Origin: Strongylocentrotus purpuratus
Taxonomy: Eukaryota; Echinodermata; Echinoidea; Camarodonta; Strongylocentrotidae
DNA length: 64,000 bases
NCBI RefSeq assembly: GCF_000002235.5
Contig: NW_022145609.1
Span: 23,610,408-23,674,407, forward strand
Direction of reading: 5' to 3'
A program made the position numbers and the translations under genes. The notes beneath the pieces were generated by a model. It had not been told where the DNA came from. It saw only the letters and a list, made by a program, of their open reading frames with translations, and ran no database searches. Below, piece after piece: positions 40,401-55,400 of the stretch (the stretch's first letter is position 1; every line of letters starts with the position of its first letter).

Positions 40401-43400
40401 TTGTTAAATCAAATTTTACATGGTAATGAAAACGGTATAATTCTCTATTTCAAAAATTGCAAACATGTCCATGCACAAGGATGTAATAACAAATAGTTTG
40501 GCAAATAAGCACACTTTTTGAACCAAATAATAACATTTTCCGAAGTAATGCTGTTTTTCTGTTTAATTTTGTTTTCCAGCAAATGAAGGATGAAGGATAG
40601 CTATGTTTCTCTTTTCAAACTACGGGTACATGGAATCTTTTCATCGCACAAGTGACGTTGCCCAGAAATATTTCTGATGTATCGTTCCTCTACAATAAGA
40701 ACCGTTTGTTTTACTTGATCAAACAACTACAACTTAAAACTAGCATTCAAATCAAAACAAATTGGATGGGAAGCATGTTAACGCTTTCATGCATGACTAA
40801 AATATCATGATACACATTTACAATACATTCTTAATTTGCAAAATAATTCAGTTTCATGACATGGATCAAGTAATCCGAGATACAACAAATAAAGATGCTA
40901 ATGAATGCTATTTTATGCCGTCTTTTTTAATGTTTAAAAAATTAATCATCAAATTAAAAGTAGCATTTTAAGATTTGATGCCAAAATCATTGATTAAACC
41001 GCCAACATTTATTTCGTAATTGGCTACCTACATGTATTTAATAGTTCAAATAATAAGCATGATAAACAATCGCATGGGAAGTAAGTTGAACTTTCAGGCA
41101 TGGTACGATACAATGTATTTTTTTCTTTTCTTTTTTATGATGACACTGCATGCACATCCATTATGAGTGCCATGGTGGCAAATAAACAATACATAAGTAC
41201 AGTTAACAACTAAATTATTCATACCCTTTGAATACCAAGTTTTGTAATTTTTTAAGTATGTGAAAAGTTAATTCATCCTGGTTTATGTTTCTTATGAATG
41301 CAACATGACCAAGCTCACATTTTAAGTATTTTTAAAAAAGGCCCGAACTCAACCAGTCTACCTTGAGTTCCGGAATAAAAAATAAGAGATTCAAATTATT
41401 TTTTTTACAAGGGGTATGAATTATTCAGTTGTTACATGTAACTGTACATGTAACAAGAAGAGATAAATGATGATATGCAAGAGCATGGGACTTGAAATAA
41501 AATTCATGACAATTTCTTGAAATAAAAACAGTGAAAACTTTTTCATGCAGGTGTTACTCAAAAAAATTATCACATGCAAAAAAGTGACAAATTCTATACA
41601 AAACAGCATTGACAAAATCATAAGTTAACTTTAGAGTGTGATTTGACGACGAAATGTAGATGAATTCGAATAAAAAGGTGACTTAATTTCAACTTGAATT
41701 TTAACTTAAGTCACAAGTCATATACAAAATTAGGTGATTGGGTCATCGCATTGACTAGATGAATTATGATCAATACAGCTTGATTGCGACTTTTTATAAG
41801 ATAGAGCCCAAAATTGTTGAATCTCTCATCTTAAATAAGAAGGAAAAAGAAAACACATGTATGTTGGTGATCAAAAAGCTGCTGGCAAAGTGCATGAATA
41901 TTAGACATTTTACAGAACATGAAGTGAATTATACTGAAGCACCTGAAATACAATTATTTGATTTACATGTATAGTAAGTTTAAAAGGAAAAACCTGTTAA
42001 AAATAATCAATAATTTCATTTAATCAATCATTGATATTCGTATCAACCAATATTATCAATTAACGTAAGATACATGTATCTAACCTATGATCATCAATGT
42101 GTAAAAAAAATCTAAAATTTACAACCCAACTTTTATTTACAACGGTAATAATTATAAATAATAAATTATAACGTAAAATAAATGATAAATATTAAATTAT
42201 AATGTAAAATAAATGATAAATATTAGATTAAATACTCCTACAGAAACAAAGTAGGACAAAAATCATTAACTACGAATGAAAATCTTTACAAAAATAACAA
42301 TACTAGATTTCCTTTTTACACACATCTTTATATCAAATGCTGTTGAAACGATTGTATTTGAAAAGTGTATACAATACATGTACATGTACATGTGTAACTG
42401 CAATTTTAAATGGACCGATAAAGGTTAAACTAAGTTAAACGGCAAAAACTTTTTTAAAAAGTCTAAATTTTCTTTTGTCTTTACAACTTTCATTTGCTTT
42501 ATCATGGAATTATTGAAGAGTTTTCAACAGTAATCCTTCTGAAATCTATAAAAAAAGAGAAAGTAAAAAATCCTTTGAAAAACGATGAAAACCCTCTCTG
42601 AAGTCTGCTAGACAATAGTAGTGACATTTTCATCAGCATATTGTACGTGTAACTCTCTCACATATGTGGTAAACTATAAAACAATGATAAAAAAATTGAT
42701 GAAAAATCTCAACATATTTTGCAATGAATGCTGCTCTGCAAATTGCAAATGATTTGAAATTCATAATGTAGAAGCAGAATTTTTCAAAAATGATATATCA
42801 ACAGCGTGTTGTCAATATTATCAATATGTGTATGCAATACTCAGCTCCAAAGCGATAGGCGAATTATACACAGCTAGCTGTAGCTTGAATGTGCTTGTAC
42901 GTGATAGACTCATTTGCCAGTCACCAGAAACCATATTGAAACTGGTTTAGTATAATATTTCCTGCAGTATGTGTTAATAGTGATACATGCAAGCTGTTAA
43001 TGAGACTAGCAGCAATTCTCAAATTTGTAACAAAGTGGTATTATCATTAGTACTAGGCAAAAATGTGTTATCCATAAGTTGCACTTTAGTTTTGTATTGC
43101 TTTTTTTTCTACCAGTAAAATATGTGCACTGGCTGAGGTTTAAACAAATATTTTTTAGCAGAGCTGGGGATATTAGGAATCTACGATTGAAATATATTAG
43201 TCAATGTGGCAACTAATATCATTTTCAAGGGGGGGGGGGTATTATTCACATTCATTATATAATAAATGTTAATTTCCATATTCACAAGGCATGAGGTAAA
43301 GCCAATCAATTCAAACATGATTCTCAATCATTGATTAATGAGTAGAAATTATAAGCAAAGGACTTCTTATGAATACTGCGATCTACTAGTTCTCATCGAT

Positions 43401-46400
43401 AAAATTCATTTTCCTTTTGTTTCTTATCACATCACATTTTTGTCCAATATACCCTGTACCACGATAATACCACCTGTCAAAAAAAAGAAAAAGAATAATG
43501 TTTAGGAAAACTTGCTGAAATGCTGATAAAAGAATTACATTCCTTGTACCTTTTGCATTCTCTTGAGAAGGAGTTTTATATCGGTTCCAAAGAACTGGGG
43601 ACTCTCCCCAACCGACATAGATCGCTGAAAATCAAATCCATCAACTCATATCAGATCATTCTAACATATATTCATACAGTACACATAGGGAAAGATTATC
43701 ATATCAACTGTATCTGGAGATGAAGAGAGTAATAAATGCATCACCAATCAAGAATGAACTACATGTATAGTATTCCATATCAAATCTGTGAACTATTAAG
43801 GATAAGAAAATGTAACTAGCTGGGTCTTATGGTCGATGCATAATACATACAAAATTATAAACATACATGTATTAAGAATATACATGTTTGCAATAAAATA
43901 ATTGTGTAATTGTAAATCCAATGATTTTCAAAGCAGCAGTCATTCATGATGCACTAAGTACTGCATTATTCATGTTTGCAGAATACAGATACTACTCTAT
44001 ATATTCCATGCATAGGAAAGAAGAGAGAAGTTGCAACTAAGCCGCATTCTTCAATTTTCTATTTTTTAATACAGAATATCATAGAAATCGTAATAAAAAT
44101 CTACAAATAATGATATATCAACTAATTAATATGAGGTACTTTCACACCATTCATGTTTCATTTATCAAATTTATGAAATATTGGATTTTATGCACTTAGT
44201 TATGGAATGACATATAAGATCAACTATTGGTCATGCTGTAACGAAGCTATTCAAACTAAAATGTATTCTAAATTTGATGAGTGGTTGATGGATAACTTAA
44301 CTGGTGTGAAAGTTTTATTAGTTTAGATATTGTTCTATTAATTTGTACATTCTCATTAAAATATCTGTTATATTTTCTTTTTCAATATTGAAATTCTGTG
44401 CGCTTTGAATTGACCTATGCTAAAAGCTTGGAAAGAAGGCAATATGAGGCCAAATAAAGGTTATCACTTCATAATTCAAAATTTTGTCAAAATGGATATT
44501 AATTTCAGTTCCTTACCAATCTCACAAAGTGTTGAAATGAACATTGAAGTGCTTATGAAATATAGACATCCATATGGTGTAACCCCCCAAAGGGCAATCC
44601 AACCTAACTAATAAGTTTATTTATACAAAACCAGAAATTAAGAGAAACAGAATGGCAAAGTTTGACAAATCGGACCAATAGTAAGAGATTTAGTAATGTC
44701 TAAAAATGAGATCGAAATCTATGCTGCTCTGAACTTTCTGCTTTCTTTTTAGAATAACTGTCTAATAAGGTTGGATTTATCCTTTAACTATTAAACTAAA
44801 TTTGATGTGAAAAGTGTGATGAATAATTTCTGCAATGTATGTGGGTGGGTGTTTGCATCTGGTGTTTGTGATAACTTGAAACCAAGATCATCCAATACAC
44901 TCAACATCATCAACAACATCAAATACTGTTAACTCTGCAAACTCGCCCAAGTCAAATCTTCCAAAAAGTGAAATTAATTTTGTTGACAAAACAATGCAAA
45001 ACTTGTGCTTAAGTCAAACTATTTTTTGGGGAGTCCCAACATACAGTATACGACTTATGCAGAGTTACCTGTACATTAGTGTTGCTCAATGTAAAGCTTG
45101 TGCAAAGTCAAGGTTTTCTTACTGGTGTTAAAATCAATGAAGGTTTGTGTTACAGGCGTCAGTTAACTCATAGCAATCTACACCATCATTTGACACAAGC
45201 ACTGAATTATCCTGGTGTAATAATGATTAATCAATGAAAATTTGTGTTACAGGCGTCAATTAACTCATAGCGCTCTACACAATCATTTGAGACAAGCACT
45301 GAATCCCCCTGGTGTAATAATGATTGGTGTTCTTACCTTCATATTGACTGGTGAGCTCATAGGCTTCTTCCTTGACTCACTGGACATGTGTCGGTTTGGA
45401 TCAGGGCGAACTATATAACACAAAACACCATACCAGATGAATTAGCACTGAATTGTTAACATTGGTGCTGGGAAACACATACACATATACATGTATGACT
45501 AAAGTGAATTGGTGATGAATTCAAATCATTATTTTGATGAACGGAGTTGTGAAAAATTGTGATCAACAGCAAACCTATGTATCATGACAGGTTAGTCAAA
45601 ATGTATGCATGATCATTATCAACATCAAAATACCAACATCAACATCATCAACATCAACGATATCAGTATCACCATTAATATCAATCATCATCATCATCAT
45701 CATGGTTGTTATCATCAGCAGAAGCAATACAAAGATCAACATCATCATAACAATCCTCATCATTATAAATTACAGTCAAATCTGTCTATAGCGGCCGCCT
45801 AAGGGAAACACAAGTGGTCTTTGTAGACGGGTGGTCTTTGTAGACAGGTGGTCTTTGTAGACAGGTGGTCTTTGTAGACAGGTTCCTTAATACGTATCAA
45901 TAAGAAACCATTTTCAAGGGGGAAAAAATTGAGGTCTTTGTAGACAGGTGGTCACTAAAGCAGGTTTGACTGTATAACCATCATCCTCTCATCCTCTATG
46001 ATCACCATCATCCTGATCATGATCAATCACCTATCAGGGTAGGTGACAAAGGTGGTGATTCATCTGACTTTCCCTTGAACCTTTCTGGGCTGGGATGTAT
46101 CACCACCATTATCATCATCATGTTTCAAATTATGTACATCATCAATACTGTCAACAAAATCATCCTTAGCATTATCATTACCAGACACCATCATCATGAT
46201 CATTACCACATCCTTCATCATTGTAGTAATCAGGATCCTAATATTCATCCTCATCATAAATTTCACTATCATCATTATCATCTTTATTATATTAACCACC
46301 CATCATCATTACTCACCAATCAGAGTTGGGGACAAAGGCGGAGAGGTCATCTGATGTTCCCTTCTCGGCCTAAGCTGATCACCGGGGATGTGACCCATGG

Positions 46401-49400
46401 GTGCGGTCAGGACGCAGTACTCCATCATCACCACCATCATCATGTTTCCAAAGACATCCATCATCACTGTCTTCATCATCATCCTCAGCATCACCATTAT
46501 CATCATCTTCATCATCATTAAACATCACTGTCATCAATATCATCTTTACCATAAACCCCCATCATCATCATTACCGGTACTCACCAATCAGAGTCGGGGA
46601 CAAAGGCGGAGATGTCATCTGATGTTCCCTTCTGGGCCTAAGCTGATCGCCGGGGATGTGTCCCATGGGTGCAGTCAGGACACAGTACTCTGTCAGGGTG
46701 TCACAGAGGGCGTGTTCCACTGCCTGCTGGAGCTGCTGGGCGAGGTCCACACTGCCACGCCTCCAGATAAAGAACTGGATCAGAGCTGTTGGTCCTATAT
46801 AAAGAGTCCAATTCAGAGTATAAACCCACTACATTATTGGTACAAGTATAGGGGAAGCCCTGTGTAGTAGCCCACCTGCAAATCCCCAATCACTCATACC
46901 GGGAGGAGAGATCCAAGGGTTACAGTGATTCAGTTCCCTTTTCCCCTCCCAGGCACAGGTAATGACAAATACTGAATATTCATAATAATAATGATAAATA
47001 TTTGTGGAAGTCATGTTTGGACTTGTTGATAACAATGGAGTACTTTAAAAGTTGGACACTGTATTTGTAATATCTATCCATTCCAGAACTCTTTTTCTGC
47101 AAAAAAGAAAGAGTCAAATGCAATAAACACATGGGATAAGAAAGTTATGGTTGTAGATGTAAAATGAGGAGTTTTCTTTTAAACGTCAAGATTAGTAATC
47201 ACCATCACAATCGGATTAATTCGGAGGTTGATAACATTCTTGACCTTTGCCTAGGAAAGCTGAGAGGATGAAGAAGGTTTAGGCCAGTCTACCAGTTTGA
47301 ATGGTTTGCCACACCCTATCATCCTATCAGTCTTTCTCCTCCTCCTAATCATTATCACAGGCATCAACATCAACATCATCACCACCACCACCACCACCAT
47401 CATCATCCTCATCATTATCATCCTCCTCCTCATCATCATCCCCATCATCATCATCATAATCATCATCATCATCCCCATCATCATCATCCTCCTCCTCATC
47501 ATCATCATCCCCATCATCATCATCATCATCATCCCCATCAGCATCATCATCATCATCATCATCCTCCTCATCATCATCATCATCCCCATCATCATCATCA
47601 TCATCCTCCTCCTCCTCATCATCATCCCCATCATCATCATCATCCTCCTCCTCATCATCATCATCCCCATCATCATCATCATCATCTGATTCTCATATTC
47701 TGAGATATGGTGTTCCTCAGGGCTCTGTAATCTAGCCTCAACTCTTCACAATGTACATCAGAACTGTTGAAGATATCATCAAACGCCATGGTCTTCGAAA
47801 TCATCTGCATGCAGATGATACACCATTTTACCGTAGTTTTGATCCACATCATCCTGCTAGTCTGAATGAAACCCGAATCGTTCCAAATATATATTTTTAT
47901 ATTTCTTGTATCAGCGTTTTGATCAGTATTCTGTAAAAACACTATATAAGAAAAAAATATTATTATTATTATTATCATCATCATCATCATCATTACCTGG
48001 TTTCTTGGTCTGTACTGGTTGGTAGATCTGTGTATTGATGAGGTTCTCAAAGTCATCGTGGGAGAGTTGTGAGGATGTGGAAGGGGTGGGGCAGTCTACC
48101 AGTACCACTGGGTTGCCACACCCATCCACCAAGCTGGTAGCTACACAGGCAGTACCTGCAACATGAGAGGGGTCATATGTTTCTTAAAGGTTGAATTTTT
48201 TAATTTTAATTGGGCTGTGACATAACAATAATCCAAGGTAATACAAATGCCAAAATAATCATGAACAGCAAATACTGTGTGTAATACTTCTCATAATAGA
48301 AGTATTCAATACCATTATGGCCTCATTTCAATGTGTGCTTCATACAACAACAAGAAAATAAAGATTAAGGAATTCACTCTTATAACAAAGTCATTTTGCT
48401 CCAAACGTTTTTTCTCTCAATAATTCAGAGATATGTTCATGCACACTTTAAGCAATTACATGTGTATAAGCATTTGTAAATGTCCAATGTTTTCTTCATA
48501 AGGATCCTAAGTGCACACCCACAACAACTACCGGTAGTCTACAAGTAGGAAACTGACAAAGCTTAGCTAAATGAAGTGGCACCAACAGACGCACTTGGAA
48601 GGTAAAACGCACAACAGTTAGCAACGTTTGTGAACTAAAAGTGCTTTTTTTTAACGTCTAATAGAGGGAACCCTGCCTAACTTGCCTGTGCCTCCTTCAG
48701 CCTTGTGAGGTCTGTTGTAGAGGAAGACATCCATCTCTGACGGTTCCAGGACAGCTCCTGGTCCTGGTCCTGATCCTGCCCTGCCGGCCTTCCAGGAGTT
48801 ACAGTCCTGGAAGTGGTGGTCCGGCTTGGAGTCGATGTACTTGGGAGGGTGGAGGAAGGGGTTCTGAAGAAGATTCTGGCGCAGGTAGTAGCGGACGGAG
48901 TAGAGGTATTGAACAGCCCACATGGGCACCGTGAACTGGAAGGACTCGGTCGGAGGCTTGCTCTTCGGTTGAATGAACTGCAGATTAATAGGAACCATTA
49001 CAACATTTCTCATTACAATGGAAGTGGTCTAAAAAGGAGTATTTGGCATTGAATTTCATTTAAGAGGTAGAGGTATTGAACGGCCCACATAGGCACCGTG
49101 AACTGGAAGGATTCAGTCGGAGGCTTGCTCTTTGGTTGAATGAACTGCAGATTAAAAGGAACCATTACAACGTTACTTATCACACATACAACAACTTTAA
49201 TGGTAGCGGACTGAAAAGGAGTATTTGGCATCGTTAACATCATTTCATTTAAGAAGTAGAGGTACTTAACGGCCCACATGGGGACTGTGAACTGTGCTCT
49301 TCGGTTAAATGAACTGAAGATTAAAAGGAACCATTACAACGTTACTTAACAACGTAACTCATCACACATACATGTACAAGCACTATCATGGTAGTGGACT

Positions 49401-52400
49401 GAAAGGATTTTTTTTTGCATTGTTTTACATTATTTCATTTAATCCATTGCCTACAGGAACCGAGTGGCCCCTGTGTATCAAGCCTATGACAATGAATGAA
49501 TTCAGTAGTCAACAGATTAACAAGTAGAGGTACTGAACGGGCCCAAATGGGGACTGTGAACGGGATGGATTCAGTTGGTACCTTGCACTTCTGCTGGATG
49601 TACTGTAGATAAAGCAAAAGCAGCGGCAGAAAGAAACAAACTAATATGTGTCTGGAAAAGACATCAGAGCCAGCAATACTCCATCAGGGGCCCGTTCACA
49701 AAGCCTTTTTTCATTGACAAATGACAAAAATCAGTGACAAATCTGATGATAACCGATCAGAAACAAGGATTTTAGTAGCTTATAACAAAAACTGTCATCC
49801 TCTCTTGCCCCCCCCCTTCTCTTTTTCTTCTTTTCTCTCAATTCTTCTTTAATTCCTTTGATCCTACATGTACACCTCCACTTCCCGACTGCTTCTGAAC
49901 GGAAGATGAACTCAAATGATAGAATACAGGGCTGGATTTTGATACAAATTTAGACAATTAGTACACACCAAAGATTCTTGTGAGGAAACAATAAAATCTT
50001 CAATCCAATCCAATCCAATCCAACCAAGGAATTTATAAAGCACCAATATCTAGTTGCCTAATCAAAAACGCTGATGAGACTGAATAACTACCAAAAATGT
50101 CTGTTCATGATTCTAACTGGGAAAGACAAAAAAGCAGTGACTAATTGTAAGCAATCTGGAATAGGTATTGATGAATACAATCAATGAATATGAAAGAAAG
50201 TGAACAACACTGCATTGTAAGACCGAACTACGAACATACCTGTACATCATTAGGAGTGAGTTTACAGAGTGGGTTCCTAGCCAGCATATCGGCGATCACA
50301 TCTAGGGTAGCCGACTCTAACTTCTTGTTGAGTAGATCCACTAGATCATGCTGAATCTCGGGACCTGAAGTGACAGGGTACACGCAGATAATCATTGATA
50401 ATTAAAGGGGGTGCAGCATGGCAATGGTGGTTAACGCCATCTACGACTTCTTTTGGACAACTGCACGTAAACGAATGGACTTGATTATAATATTAATAAT
50501 AATAATACATAAGATTTATAAGGCGCCAAATCCACTTGACAGTCAAATGCTCAAGGCGCAGCTTGTGCAAAAGATGAAATACATGATAAATATATACAAA
50601 AGTGCAATATGAAAGGTACAGACATGAAAGGTTATGGTAATCAATTATAAGCTAAATTATACAGATATTTTGTAAGATTGTTTTTTAACACTTCAGCAGA
50701 ACTGCTATGTTTAATCCATTGAGGTAGAGTATTCCATAATGAAGGCCCAGCTCCCCCCACTTTCTTTTAACCCTAGGAGTAACAAGTAAGCCAGAGTTTT
50801 GAGAACGTACATGTAGCTGTACGATTCAACTGACTTTCATCTGTAAGATGAGGATGAGGACTGTACCTGCTTTTGTGACGCCATGCACTTGAATGCTGAT
50901 GATGTGCTGTGCTCCCTGTATGGTGGATGCTTTAGAGGCTGCCGATGTAATAGACTGAACATCAACTCCAGAATCACGGAGAGATTCCTTGCAGGGAAAA
51001 AAATAATATTTATTTTTCGGGGGCTACTTTTCAACCTTGCCTGCATGAAAATAACATTCTAAAATTTGTTTTGCATTGAAGCATTGAACTCTATACATAT
51101 TTAAGGGGGCTCTTTTCTGATTTTGGGGAGCTTTTTGGGCATTTCGGGGACTATTTCGCCCTGAGCCCCCATGTATTTTTTCACTGATTCCTTGGTAATA
51201 ATGATAATAATGATGTTAAACATTTGTATTGTGGCCTTTTCAAGTTTTTTATGTAAAAGTATTATCTATTCCAAAGCCTATAAAAACAACTACCCGGTAC
51301 AGTAAAATCTGCCTTAGTGGCCACCCCTCTATAAAGGCCACCATTCTATAATGGTTATGTATTTTGTCTCCCTCGAGAAAGAAATGTGTGTTGCAGAACC
51401 TGTCTAGAAAGACCACCTGTGAAAATTGGCCACTTTTTCTGTTTCCCTTGGTTGGCCTTGATAAACAGGTTTGACTGTAACTGAATCTAAAACAATAAAC
51501 AATTTTCAACATGTATGCATTAGATACATGTACTAGTGTGTGTATGCTATTAAAAAACATGTAATAATGTGCGCAATGAACCAGAATTAGACAACCTTCC
51601 CAATTTGATTCAATGCCGAGACATCTAATCTACATTTTCCACTCTCCACCCAGGTTTTAAATGGGAACATGTTCGGATCAAGTTCCTCAAATCCTGGGAG
51701 CACTAAAATCTAGTGTGCCTGTGTACATAACTGGTAATCTAAATAACGATCTTGGTGATAGGCTGCATAGCCCTTTATTAAGACTAATAGAGGAAGAAGG
51801 ATGAAAGAAATTCAATAGCCCACTTGTACATGTATCTAGGGCCAGGTTAATAGTGAAGCCTCAAGTGCATGTTAAAAGAATCCAATAATAATAGTACAGT
51901 GAAACCTGCATACAAAGACCGCTTAAGGGAAACAAGAAAAGCGGTCCTTATAGGCAGGTGGTCTCTATCTACAGGTTCCTTCAGTACAGGTTGCAAAGAG
52001 AAACCATATTCAAGAACAATGAAAAATGTGGTCTTTATAGGCAGGTGGTCTTAATGTACAGGTTTCTTTAGTACAAGTATCAATGAGAAACCAGATTCAA
52101 GGGAAACGAAAAGTGTCTCCTTACAGACAGGTGGTCTTTCCATACAGGTTGTCGCAAAAGCAGGTTTGGCTGTAATATCATTCTTAATGCCAAATACAGT
52201 TACTTCAAACATACACGTACATGTTAAAATGAATAAAAAATAAATATGTGTATTCTCTCTTAAAGGCATCGTTTAAAAATGTTAAATCTGAGATGCATGG
52301 ACCTCATGTATGTGTTATCAGTGTCTGTGATATGGTGTAATATCTAAGCCCTACAAAAATTGCGCTTCAAAATGATCATGAAGTGCCTCAAAAAAGTAAA

Positions 52401-55400
52401 AATCTTTGAGTGACAGTTTTTTTCTTCAGAATCTGAGGCAATGTTACTGAATCACTTTAATGTTTACTCTATCCTACAAACCCTATACAACATATACTTA
52501 TATACACAACCATAATTCACACATTCAATTGTTCATGAACACAAGAAAACAATGACTGATATCTTACCATAGATGGAGCACCTGTTGATGTTGTTGCCAT
52601 AGAAACCGCATCCTCCTCTAGGTTGATAGGACCGCCGATGGTATTCAGAGACTGGTTGGAGGTTGCTCTCGAGACTAAAGATGGGGAGAGAAATGGGTCA
52701 AATATAGATATCATGTCAAACTCAAAATAATGAAAGATAAGATAATTAGTAGCAGTTCCTAGTGCATGGTAATAGAACAACAGAAACACCATGGAGGGTT
52801 TGTATGCAGTTCTGATTCATCTAGGAAACAATGAATATTCACCACATATTAACCAAATCTTGGGGGGGGGGGTGGGGACGTTAGCCCTTCGTCATTAATA
52901 AACAGCTTGTATATTTCTTAGAACTCTCCTCCATCTTTAGAGAAACGTAAGATAAAATTGTGGCAAAACATCAGATGTCAACTCAAGTGAAATTCCCTTT
53001 TATCTCTTCATGAGGCTTTTCAGTTCTCATGAGTTTCAAATTTCATGCTGAATTAATAACAGAAGTGATTAATAAGAATGACAAATATAAGAAATAATGT
53101 TCACTTCATTGCAATTTCTCTAGATGTCCTTCACAAGTGGATCAGTTACTAACATGTTTCTCAAAAGATAAGAAGGAGAAGAGTTGTAAGAAATGTACTA
53201 GCTGTTTGTTAATAAAGGGCTAATGTCTTGTGCCTAATATTTGATCAATATGTGGTCAATATTCATTGTTTAAAGGCCATCTGTACTAGTTTGTCCAGAA
53301 GGGATTAGACCACACAGCGAGGTCACTGACAGGTGGCTATCTCATTAACTCAGCTCTCAATTAACATAAGAAAAAGAGGATCGTGGGGAACCAACAGGCA
53401 CCGATTAGAGAAGTTTTCTATATAGAGTAGCGTCAAGTAGTACAGTGGGGCTTTAATAGATGAATCATAACTTCGAGAAACCCTCATTATTATTATTTCT
53501 ACCAACCTGACTGAGAGGCAGGCAGTGAGTTGGGTTGGGAAGACGTGTGGTTAGACTCGGCGATGGAGCACAGTCGAGATGTGTGCTGGTGACCACTCAC
53601 TACCGTAGACTCGTATAACCTGAAAGAATACCAAATGAAAATCCAGTCCGCATGTGTTAGGTAAAGGATTATAATTATAATTAGAACACAGAGCTTTAAA
53701 ACCTATTAAAGTATACATCTACACTGTACATGAACTGTGCAAATGAAATCAGGAGATAATTCTTCACATCACATGTACATGTACCTTGAACTAAACAGTT
53801 GCAGTGTACCATGAAAAAACTAGATGGAATTCGACTGCGTGCAGTCGAAAATGATGCCTCCGTCATAGAGCAATTTTACAAACCAAAACAGAAGAAATTT
53901 TTCGGATTCAAGTTCAATTGTAATCCATTGACAGGTTCTCAGAATATCGTGATTACAAGCAATTTCTCATACACATATATGACCCTTTGATCTTTGACCT
54001 CATGACCCTAAAATCTACTCAGTTCATTGGCTCTGCAAGATGTCCTGAGTTAAATAGTAATCCATCTGTCAGTTCTAATGAGAATGCGTTCACGAGCTGT
54101 TTTTGCATACCTAATGAGCCCATGATCTTTGACCTTTGACCTTATGAACCAAGAATCTACTCAGTTCATTGGCTCTGCAAGTAACATACATGACCTAATT
54201 TTGGCAGGAATCCATCGATCGGTTCTTCAGATAACGCGATCACAAGAACGGGACGTACGTACGTACAGACGTACAGACGTACGTAAGGACGGACGGACAA
54301 CCCAAAAACATAATGCCTCCGGCTACTTCGTAACGGAGGCATAAAAAAACTGCTATGTATATTAGTTGATCTATATTGTAATATTATACTCAAAATATAA
54401 ACTGGAAATATTACTTCTGCAAAGATATTTGGAAAGTTTAAATAAACTATCAATCAAACATACAAGCAACATGAGAGTAGCATATGCTTTCACATTAAAA
54501 ATATAATCCGGGTTTCTTGTTTTACTTCATACACCTTATCTGTTATAGCCCATAGAAAGATGGGAGAATTTTGTGGATGATTTTAATACATTCTGCCTGA
54601 ACACAAATTTGTTTGTAAATGATGGGTACATTTTAATGACCCTCACAGCGCAGGTATGTCAAAATTACAGCTGCTTCAGTACTGTTTGGTTACCTGAGAT
54701 AGAAGACCTCCCCTGAACTCTCTCGATAGACAAACAGGTTCTTACGGTCATGGACAGCAAAGGCAGCCAGGGCTGTCTTGAGTGCCTGTAAACCTAACAT
54801 ATAAAAAAAGAAACTTTCTCTCAGTACATGAATGTAAAAAAAAAAAAAATGTGTTCAAATTAATGGAAATTCAATGCAATGATCCTACATTTAGCCTGAA
54901 TTTTAGATTTCCCCCCTCATACAAACAAACAAATAATAATAATAATAATAGGCATTTCTATAGCGCTGTCTATCTAGAAATTCTATTTTGAGGCGCATTT
55001 ATTATTACCTGGGCTTTAGCCTAGCTGCCATTACAGCGCTCTAACTTTGCAAGGGATTAATTTCTACCAGGTACCCATTTACCTCACCTGGGCCAAAGAA
55101 AAACATTGGTATCTGAATATAATTTGCACTGTGGAAGCATTACAATCATTCTTAATATTGGCAGTATGTTGACAATGCAAAACAAATTTTCGCAAAACTG
55201 GCGTTTTTTCTTGAATTTATTCGTTTTCAAATAACAATAGTCTGTTTTTTTTAAGCTCCATACATGGATGATGTCTCCAAACGCTTAACAAATATATCAT
55301 TACCCCAGTCACTGATCCTGGCTTGCCAGAATACATTGTATGTTCATTCTACACTCCCTGGGGAGCATTCTAGCCAGGCGTCATTTTTACAGACGCTGAC

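Larger units (their letters stand above)
50988..52567 (-). other. SZT2 intron with two family F MITEs
   Basis: Contains family F elements at 51298-51479 and 51895-52174 and a dispersed repeat fragment at 51600-51680. No exon seen. Confidence 0.6.

Noticed and set aside
47251-47689. Long open frames of Met/Ile repeats
   Set aside because: CAT/CCT microsatellite; no splice context.
48651-48685. Exon 16 continuing to the stop just after 48686
   Set aside because: The GC donor at 48685 joins exon 17 in frame and exon 17 onward continues the known SZT2 order, so read-through is not the main form.
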